The notes under the pieces are model-generated. The model did not search any database. It saw only the letters and a list, made by a program, of their open reading frames with translations, and was not told the DNA's origin. The translations under genes and the position numbers were made by a program. Below, piece by piece: positions 42,601-51,690 of a stretch of 51,690 nucleotides of DNA; position 1 is the first letter of the stretch, and the number at the start of each line of letters is the position of its first letter. The DNA lies in assembly GCA_002179805.1 (NCBI GenBank), contig NAVB01000638.1:1-51690 (forward strand). Direction: 5' to 3'. The stretch is from Acanthamoeba lenticulata (taxonomy: Eukaryota > Discosea > Longamoebia > Acanthamoebidae).

Positions 42601-45600
42601 TACGTTTCCGACACCATCCGGAACACCAAGGAGAAGATCGCCAAGGCCGAGGCCAACATGCCACAGGCCAAGCTCAAGTTCGAGGCCGAGCCGCTCAAGG
42701 ACCAGGTCAACAAGATCCAGCAGGGCCTTGACGTACGTCTTTTTCGCTTCCTTGTGTCCTCAGTTGGCTAACGACAATCGGACTTGACAACAACGACCTA
42801 CAGAAATTCATCAAGGACTGGTACTACCAGGAGTACTACAACGAGGCCATGGAGGCGCTCGAGGAGCTCAGCATCCTCCTGCCGGCGCTCGAGCAGTACA
42901 GCGCTGACTCGCACGTGTCCGACGTCATCCGGAACACCAAGGAGAAGATCGCCAAGGCCGAGGCCAACATTCCGCAGGCCAAGGTCAAGTTTGAGTCCGC
43001 GGCGCTCAAGGATCAGGTCTCCCAGGCCTACGGCAAACTCGATGTACGCGTGTCTTCTCTCGTGCATTCCGTGCTTACCTTGTCAGCAGCTGACAACGTA
43101 ATCACAACAACATGAGCAGGATTTCATCAAGTCGTGGCACCACAAGGAGTACTATGATAAGGCTGTCGAGGCCATTGACGAGCTGAACCTGCTCCTGCCG
43201 GCGCTCGAGCAGTACATCAGCGACTCGCACGTGGCCGACACCGTCAAGGCCGCGCGCGAGAGGATCGCCAAGGCCGAGGCCAACTTTGCTCAGGCCCGAG
43301 TCAAGTTTGAGGCCGAGCCCCTCCGCGAGAAGGTGAACGCCGTGCACAACAAGCTCGACGTACGTTACACCTGCCATCCCACATGTTTTTTGGTCCTTCT
43401 TTTCTTCTTGTTTGCTCAAGGGGCTGATCTGTGGAGATAACAACACACATCACCATAACAACAACAACAACAATAACAACAACGAGCAGAACTTCATCAA
43501 GACGTGGCACCACAAGGAGTACTACGACACGGCTGTCGAGGCCATTGATGAGCTCGAGCAGCTGATCCCGGCGCTCGAGACCTACGCGTCGGACGATCAG
43601 GTGGCCCGCACCATCAAGACCGCGCGTGACAAGATTCAGGCGGCCAAGGCCAACTTCCTGCCGGCCCGCACGCGCTTCGAAGCTGAGCCGCTTCGGGACA
43701 AGGTCAGCAAGGTTTACGCCAAGCTTGACGTACGACTCATGGCCTCTTCCACGTCTTTGTTGTATTTCATTTTTTATTATTATTATTTTATTGTGTTAAC
43801 TCACGTGTGGTCCGTCCCGCTAACAACAACAACAACGAGCAGAACTTCATCAAGATGTGGCAGCATGAAGAGTACTACAACACGGCCATGGAGGCCCTCG
43901 ACGAGCTCCAGATGCTTCTGCCCGCGCTCGAGGAGTTTGCGGCTGACGCGGGTGTGGACACGTGCCTGCGTGCGGCCAAGGAGCGCATCCAGAAGGCCGA
44001 GGCCAACATCCCGCAGGCCAAGCTCAAGTTTGCCGCTGAGCCCCTCCGCGGCACGCTCGACAAGGCCGCGTCCCGGCTCGATGTACGTTGAGTCTACTCT
44101 TCTCCTCGTCGTGTCGTCGTCGTCGTCGTTTTGCTCCTCACCTCAATTAACACCACAACGTTGACAACTACGAACGAACAGAACTTCATTAAGACGTGGC
44201 ATCACGAGGAGTACTACAACGAGGCCATCGAGGCCATTGACGAGGTCAACACGCTTGTGGCGGCCCTGGAGCCCTACGCGTCGGACAACTACGTCGCGTC
44301 GACCATCAAGTCGGCCAAGGAGAAGGTGCAGAAGGCCGAGGCCAACTTCCCGCTGGCCAAGGCCCGCTTCGAGGCCAAGCCGCTCCAGGAGATGGTCGGC
44401 AAGTCGTCCGACAAGCTCCCCGTACGTGGAGTCTTCCCCGCGCGCATACGAGAGAAGACGCACTGATGTGCTGACGTCGCACAACAACAATGAGCAGAAC
44501 TTCATCAAGTCGTGGCACCACGAGGAGTACTACAACACGGCCATGGAGGCCCTCAGCGAGCTCGAGGCCCTGCTGCCGGCGCTCGAGGTCTATGTCTCGG
44601 ACTCGTCCGTGGCATCCACCGTCAAGCTGGCCAAGGACCGCATTCAGGCCGCGCAGGCGGTCATCCCGCAGGCCAAGCTCAAGTTCCAGGCCGAGCCGCT
44701 CAAGCAGCAGGTCACGCAGGTCGCCGCCAAGCTCGATGTACGTCCATCCCGTGCGTCTTTTTATTTGTTCCCACTCGCGGGCACAAACGCTGACGTCGTC
44801 AATATTGGTGACGAACAATGAGCAGAACTTCATCAAGTCGTGGCACCACGAGGAGTACTTCAACACGGCCATCGAGGCCCTCAGCGAGCTCGCGGCCCTG
44901 CTGCCGGCGCTGGAAGCCTACATCGCCGACTCGCACGTGAGCAGCGTCATCGCCAGCGCCAAGGAGAAGATCGCCAAGGCGCAGACCAACATCCCGCTGG
45001 CCAAGGCCAAGTTCGAGGCCGAGCCCCTGCGCAAGCAGGTCCAGCAGCACTTTGACAAGCTCAACGTATGTTGTTGCTGCCCTTTCCTTGGCGTACTAGG
45101 TTTTTTTTTTGTGTGTGTGTAGTGTGTGCGATGTGCTGACATGTCCGCCTCCTCCACTTGTGCAGCGCTTTGTCTCGCAATGGTGGATCGAGGAGCTCTT
45201 CAACGCCGCGCTCGAGTCACTCGAGGAGCTCAGCGTGTTGGTCCCGCGCCTGGAGGCCTTCAACGACTCCCAGGCCGAGGCCACGGTCCGCCTGGCCAAG
45301 GAGAAGATCCAGGCCGCCGAGGCCGCCATGAAGTCGGCCAAGGTCAAGTTCCAGGCCGAGCCCCTCAGGAAGAAGGCCGAGGTACGTTCTTCGCTGGTGC
45401 CAGTCAATGGCTTTTTCTGGCGCGCTCGACTGACCCATGCTTTACCTTCATCATCACCACGCTCAGGCCGCGACGAGCCAGCTGAAGACGGCCAGCACCA
45501 AGTGGACGACGCAGGAGAGCTTCCAGTCTGGACTCGAGCTAAAGGAGGAGCTGCAGGCTCTCGTCAAGGCCCTGCAGCCGTTCAAGACCGACAGCGCCAC

Positions 45601-48600
45601 CGAGAGCGCGCTGGCCGCCGCGCATCAGGCGCTCCTCGCCGCCGAGGACCGCTTGGCCCCGCTGCGCGTCAAGTTCTACCTCCAGCCTACTCTCGAAGAC
45701 GCTCGCCAGACCATCTCGGCCCTCTCCGTACGTCCCCAACGATGCCTACGCTCTCGAAAAGCCTCCCGTTAAGCGCAACTGACCTGTGAGGGACCCAAAT
45801 GAATGCAGACGTTCATTGCCAAGTGGCTAAACGAGGACGAGTACCGTAAGGGCGTGGACGCGTCGGCCAAGGCCAAGCGCGTGCTCGAGCGGCTGGACAG
45901 CTTCGGCGCCCAGACCGAGGCGCAGGCCACGGCGCAGCTCCTCAAGCAGAAGCTGGCCGAGGCCGAGCAGCAGATCCGCGTCGCGCAGGCCAAGCACGGC
46001 GTCATCGAGCCCACCCCAGACGCCGATGCCGTCGACGCCGCGCCCAGCGCGGGCGCCAGCAAGGCAGCCTGGACTCCCTACCAGCCGCCCAAGGAGGTAA
46101 AAAAACCGAGTCCCGCTCCTGCTCAAAGCCCCCATTGACCCTTGATCTTGACCCTGATCTGACCTGACTCAACGCTCTGCCGGTGCAGCCCACGTATCTC
46201 GTGCCCGAGTCGACCTCGTTCCAGGCGCTGGCCACCACGCTCGACCCGCCGGTCGGGCTCAACGTGGGTCCCATCAAGACCTTTGTGACGCCGCTCGTGG
46301 AGCAGCTGGCGCGCGCCCTCGGGACCACGCTCCCGATCGAGTTCAACTGGGAGAACTGGGTCACGCACCCGAGCTTCGCCTCCAAGTCCGAGTCCGACAA
46401 GCTCGAGCTCATCAAGGTACAGCCCAACGTCGCCTCGCAGGTCCGAGGAGCGCCGAGTCCTAACAAGGAGGTGGCCCATTCCCGCTCATGCAGGGGCTGT
46501 ACCAAAATGCGGCGCGCCAAACCGTGAGCGCCCTGGCCCAGCTTGTGGGCGCCGACCCGGTGGCGCGCAAGATTGTGCAGGAGACCACCAAGAGGGTCGT
46601 GCTCCAGTACGACCCGACCGATTCGGTCTACGATGGCCGCGATCGCAACCCCTTCAAGGCCGAGGTTCGCCTTTCCTCCTCCTTCCCTCAGCTGAGCTGC
46701 AGGTGAATGATGTCATCATTGGACGCTGACGAGGAACACATGTTGTGTCGACACAACAGCGCAACAAGGACAAGGACCTGATCGTCACGATCAACTTGAA
46801 CCTGCGCGAGAAGCTTCAGCTCGAGCACCCGCTGTGCGCCAAGCTCGACACCGTCTACAACATTGCCGTGTGCCAGTCCCAGTACCGCGCCCAGTCGCGC
46901 TGCAAGGAGCTCACCGACAAAGCGCGCGTTGGCGCTTACCTCGACATCGACTTTAGTACGTTTAGTTTTTTCTTTGTATTTTTATTTATTTGTACATATT
47001 TATTGAACTATTTATTCTTTTGATTCTTTGTTGCATTTTTGGTTGACCTCTGTTGATGAACATGACAGCTCCGTTTGGCATGCACCCGAAGCTGCAGCAG
47101 TACGCGCCCAAGGACAAGGCCAAGGCGTGCTCGCGGTTCTGGGAGACGATGATCCCGCAGTCCACCTTCACGCCGACGGCGCCCAAGGTCCAGGTGATCT
47201 CGACCATCATGCGCGCCGCCTCGCCCACGGCGCGCGAGGCCCTCCAGCGCTACGTCAAGCGCGTCATCTACACCTGCGACATGGACAACCGCATCGCCGA
47301 CCCTGTACGCCGCTGCCATGATGGCTCTCTGAGCTGCTGCCCATGGGGCTGTCCGCTAAAAAACGGGCCATTTGGCGGTGGTGGTGGTGGTCGTGGGAGG
47401 ACAGCTGCCGGGCTATCCGGGCGTGGAGTGGTACCAGATCGACCTGCAGGACAACAACGAGGTGGTGCTCACGTTCAACGAGGGCACCTCCACCCGCGAG
47501 ACCTTCCGCGAGGAGTTTATCGAGAAGTGGGGCTCCGTGATGTCCCTCTTCACGGAGAAGTACGTCTCCGAGGCCCGCCTGCGCAACTTTGAGAAGCAGG
47601 TCAGCGAGTCTGTGGGCCGGCCCATCACCGCCGAGATCTACTGGCAGCACGTGATCCGCTCCCAGTCCTTCAAGCTCCTCGGCGCCAGGCGCGTCGAGTC
47701 CATCCTGCGCGGCCTTCACACCCTCCAGCTCGACAACCTGGCCTCCATGTGCGTTGCATCCCCTCCCTTCCCTTCCCTTGCTTGGCTTGGCTTGGCTTGG
47801 CTGCCGACCACATGGCTCACACGCCCAACAACGAAAACAACAAAACGAAACGACAACAATAGCTGGCACGGGACCAGCACGTGGACGAAGGAGGGCAAGC
47901 GGATCCTGGGCGAGAGCATCGACAGGATCACCCTCACGCTCCAGGACACGCCCGGCGCCTGGTCCATGAAGATCTCCGACCGCACGCTCGTACGAGATCC
48001 TCGCTCTCTCCTATTCCTTTCTCTGCACATTGTGGCAGGTTGCGCTGTCATGCGGGTGCTGACGTCAGCAACATAAAACAACACACCACAAGGCCATCAC
48101 TCTGGGCTACGAGCAGACGAACACGCTGAGGCCGCACTTGAAGGAGGACATCGAGTGGGCCATCAAGGCCACGATCCCGATCGAGATCGAGGCTGCCGAC
48201 CGCTCGTGCGGAGAGCTTGCGAGCACCCTGACCAAGGAGACCGAGAAGCCCATCTCGATGTCCATCACGTGGGACGCCTTCGTCCACCTCGAGAACTTCA
48301 AGGCGCTGGGCCACGACCCCGTGGTGAAGCACATGCGCAGCGTCTACTCCGCGGCGGCCAACGCCACGACCGGCCTGCGCAAGGCGCTCACCCACCCGAT
48401 CGGCCGCGAAGCCATCCGGGCGGCCATCAACGGCGTGCGCCTGGTGCTCGACCCGTCGGGCTCAGCCCGGGAGCCCGTGCTCGCGCTGAGCGAAGGCGGC
48501 ATCATGGACGTCAACCTGAGCTACGCCGCGGCGGCCGACGGCGGCGATATCCTCACGCGCCGCGAGCGCGTCGAGAATCTGCTCGGTGTCGTGGTGGCCG

Positions 48601-50419
48601 TCCACCGCGCCATTGCCGACGCGCGCCACACGGCCGTCGTCGACGCGCTGGCCGAGTCGGTTGAGCACGCCGTGCCGGTCGAGGCCGACTGGTCCATCGT
48701 CGAGACCCCGCAGTTCGTGGCGCTCTACCCCGAGCAGAAGTCGCTCGTCGTGGAGATCATCCACGCCACCCTGCCCGAGGCCGTCGTCTGCAGGGGCGTT
48801 CTGTGGACCAACAAGCACCCGGTGGGCCTCGAGTGCTACCGCAAGGCGCTCAAGCGGGTCACCTTCCGCACCTTGGCCGAGTCCAACGGCCCTGCCGATG
48901 GCACTGTGGAGAACCTCGACGGCGAGCTCGTCGTTACGGTGAACTTGCAGACGCTCGCCATCGAAAAGAACAAGCAGCTCGCCTCGGCGCTGTGGCAGGT
49001 GCGCGCCGAGGAGGCCTTCAACGTGCTCGTGCCCATCGCCAAGCACGACTCGCTGGCGGGCTACGAGATCGGCCCCGCCGTCGAGATCGCGACCACGCTG
49101 GGCAAGAAGGTGACCTTCCACCCCAACTGGGACTTCACCGCCATGCCCAAGTTCCAGGTACTTCCCCGCCCTCCACACACGTGTGCGGAAACGAATGCTG
49201 ATGTCGACGACGACAATGACACACGACAACAGAGCAAGCCTCCGGCGTACAAGAGGCAGTACATCCTCGACTTCTGCAACGACCTCCTGCAGTCGATCTT
49301 CTTCGGATCGCAGGGCTTCAAGGAGCTCTGCACCCTCCCGTACGTGCACACGGCTGTCGCCAAGAAGATCGACTCAATCGCCATCAAGGTCGACCCCTCG
49401 GTCGCGCAGACGTCAAGCGATGGCGCCGTCCCGGGCTGGTACGAGACTTCGTCCTTCCTCGCCCGGATTGGACCTGCGCTGATCTCTTGCCGTGCTCGCT
49501 GTCCCCAATCATGCACACAGGGTTGCGCTCGAGGGCTCCCAGCTGGTGCTCAACGTGTCGCTGGCCGACGGCGCCGCCAAGGCCAAGATGGCGTGGGGCC
49601 AGAAGTTTGCCGACGTGCTCGCCCTGCGCGAGATCATCGTCAACCACTTTGTCGAGCAGTTCTTCCCCGAGGTCCTCCGCAAGTGCGCCGAGGAGCTCAG
49701 CGCCATCGTGTCGGTGCCCATCGGTACGAGCCCCGGCCCCGTCGATCCTTCTCCGCGCAAAGGAAAAGGCGGCGTTCCGTTCCTCACGGAGTGTTGTCGT
49801 CTCGCTCGTGATACCAGGAGTGGAGATGGACCTCACCGACTTCCTCAAGTCGGCCAAGCTGGCGGAGAAGGTCAAGTTCTACGAGCTGGTGGATTACCTG
49901 ACCTCGATCTGCTCTCTGCCGTCCAAGATCATCACCAACAACTACGGCATCGCCTGGCTGTGCAATACCAGCCCTCCGGGTACGTCGAGCCCCCCTCGAT
50001 GACCGCCATCGTCACCGCCAACGAGTAGGCTCACGCGAGCTGCTCGCTTGTTCTTCTGCCCGACAGCCCGCGAGCAGTTCTTGGCGCGCGCCAAGCAGAT
50101 CCAGCTCGTGGTGGACACGACCGACACGACGCCGCCTTTCACGGGACACGCGTTCGTGCCGAAGATGTACCAAGTCCGCTTGGCCGACGGCGTCATGCGG
50201 GTGCAGCTGAACCTGGACGTCGCCGATCAGCCCGCCGCCTGCCTGGGCGAGGTGGCCGAGTGGGAGCTCACGCCCGCCATCGCCCGCCAGAAGGAGCTGC
50301 AGCGCATCGAAGAACAGAAGGAGCAGCAGCGCCAGTGGGAGAAGGAGGCGCGCCACCGCGAAAAGGAGCGCGAGAAGGAGCGCCGCCACCGCGAGCTCAT
50401 GAGCAAGCTGGGCAAATAA
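36649..50419 (+). CDS. Giant repeat protein (3311 aa, 41 exons), unknown family
   Basis: All 41 exons join in frame from ATG 36649 to TAA 50417-50419. Exons 1-5 (36649-36783, 37005-37203, 37309-37400, 37500-37683, 37758-37906) encode an Ala/Lys-rich helical head, residues 1-253. Exons 6-30 (37999-46096) encode about 24 helical repeats, residues 254-2215. Exons 31-41 (46189-46416, 46494-46664, 46760-46955, 47069-47304, 47405-47748, 47863-47989, 48093-49157, 49233-49438, 49521-49723, 49818-49979, 50067-50419) encode seven units of a second repeat and a charged tail of about 45 residues (E-K-E-R-E-K-E-R-R-H-R). No signal peptide, membrane span or catalytic motif is visible, so a cytosolic scaffold or linker is the simplest reading. 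I do not recognise the protein. It converges on actin, 166 nt between the stop codons. Confidence 0.82.
38382..38408 (+). repeat. (CA)n microsatellite in an intron
   Basis: About 13 CA units with one interruption, in the intron before the second repeat exon of the giant gene. Confidence 0.85.
39484..42067 (+). repeat. Recently amplified two-exon unit in the giant gene
   Basis: Exons alternate between type B (E-W-Y-Y-E-E-Y-Y, ending L-L-R-P-I-D) and type A (T-W-H-H-K-P-Y-Y, ending H-Q-K-L-D): B 39484, A 39837, B 40171, A 40508, B 40855, A 41198, B 41511, A 41828. Later A copies and later B copies are nearly identical to each other in DNA, including silent positions. Several A exons share the same intron end (CAACCAACAG), and B exons at 40855 and 41511 share CATCGCTACAG. 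This shows duplication of exon pairs with their intron ends. Confidence 0.85.
43456..43483 (+). repeat. (AAC)n microsatellite before an acceptor
   Basis: AAC-rich run ending just before the CAG acceptor at 43489. Shorter AAC runs stand at the same place in several other introns of the array. Confidence 0.85.
46189..50375 (+). repeat. Second repeat family: seven units of about 130-160 residues
   Basis: The C-terminal third repeats a pattern of strand, helix, a hydrophobic/Trp signature with a following F/L position, two helices and a closing R-[VI]-x-L-x-x-D-P. Signature copies: L-P-I-E-F-N-W, G-A-Y-L-D-I-D-F, R-P-I-T-A-E-I-Y-W, K-P-I-S-M-S-I-T-W, V-P-V-E-A-D-W, K-V-T-F-H-P-N-W and V-P-I-G-V-E-M-D-L. 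Closing copies include R-V-V-L-Q-Y-D-P, R-L-V-L-D-P and S-I-A-I-K-V-D-P. Copies are far more diverged than the helical repeats, and exon borders no longer follow them: the 1065-nt exon at 48093 spans more than two units. I found this by eye and the unit borders are approximate. Confidence 0.65.
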
Positions 50420-50585
50420 GCGCTTCGCTTGGCAAGCAAGGCCTCATCCTCTTGTCTTGTTTGATTTTCACGCAAACAACAACTTTTTATCACGAGCAAG
50501 CGCAGGCCAAGTGGTACTGGAACAGGTTTTTTACTTATGAAGTTGAGCCGAAAGAAGCTACAACTTGAACACCCGAAGGAAGCGC

Positions 50586-51690
<1,105 letters not shown>

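Larger units (their letters stand above)
37999..46096 (+). repeat. Tandem 240-nt exon array coding 80-residue helical repeats
   Basis: Repeat exons: 37999-38316 (long first copy), 38423-38603 plus 38697-38755 (one copy split by an extra intron), 38836-39075, 39161-39403, 39484-39723, 39837-40076, 40171-40410, 40508-40747, 40855-41094, 41198-41437, 41511-41750, 41828-42067, 42151-42390, 42493-42732, 42804-43043, 43120-43359, 43490-43729, 43843-44082, 44182-44421, 44498-44737, 44826-45065, then divergent copies 45166-45381, 45467-45727 and 45809-46096. Eighteen unsplit exons are exactly 240 nt, the split copy also totals 240, and 39161-39403 is 243. All introns between repeats are phase 0. The shared pattern is F-I-x3-W-x3-E-Y-Y-x2-A-x-E-A, then L-L-P-A-L-E-x-Y, D-S-x7-A-K-E-K-I-x-K-A, P-Q-A-K-x-[KR]-F-E and a final K-L-D. 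The exon joint lies within a probable helix. Confidence 0.9.

Noticed and set aside
37999..46096. Spectrin or other known helical repeat as identity of the 80-residue unit
   Set aside because: The unit is 80 residues rather than about 106 and lacks the usual spectrin tryptophan spacing. I could not match it to another known repeat by eye.

Overview
The window looks like nuclear DNA of an amoebozoan, most probably Acanthamoeba. The actin copies match the Acanthamoeba type, coding GC is high, and genes carry many short introns (about 45-110 nt) with AG acceptors and a strongly preferred GTACG donor. Spacing is very tight, with several gene pairs 15-105 nt apart. Exon models were built by hand: each joined exon keeps the reading frame through every junction, so most multi-exon coordinates are internally checked, but none has transcript support here. 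One line near 16.02-16.08 kb may carry a one-base numbering uncertainty.

Layout. Both ends lie inside actin genes that point inward (2-721 on plus, 50586-51690 on minus). From left to right between them: a membrane-anchored short-chain dehydrogenase; an intronless secreted G8/beta-helix protein of the CEMIP type (minus); a sialate O-acetylesterase; a small membrane protein; a tRNA-Gly(GCC); an FG nucleoporin with one RanBP2-type zinc finger (minus); a VIPAS39/SPE-39 homologue (minus); a degenerate eEF1A paralogue; a small ankyrin protein; an acidic nuclear protein; mitochondrial proline dehydrogenase; a basic disordered protein (minus); BLOC1S2 (minus); a coiled-coil, possibly CENP-Q-like protein; a small membrane protein (minus); a METTL13/EEF1AKMT-like methyltransferase; a PDAT/LCAT-family acyltransferase; and a giant 41-exon gene at 36649-50419.

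The most unusual locus is the giant gene (3311 codons plus stop). It has a helical N-terminus, about 24 tandem helical repeats, seven copies of a second repeat of roughly 130-160 residues, and a highly charged tail. Eighteen exons are exactly 240 nt, each coding one 80-residue repeat between phase-0 introns. A two-exon unit within the array has been copied recently. I do not recognise either repeat family.

The second notable locus is the eEF1A-like gene (505 aa). It keeps the eEF1A fold-length spacing in all three domains but has lost the P-loop lysine and the DxPGH switch motif, so it is probably a non-GTP-binding paralogue. The window contains no operon-like pathway. Shared themes are endolysosomal trafficking (VIPAS39, BLOC1S2), glycan and lipid hydrolysis or transfer (SIAE, G8 protein, PDAT-like), nuclear functions (nucleoporin, acidic protein), and three divergent gene pairs that probably share short bidirectional promoters.
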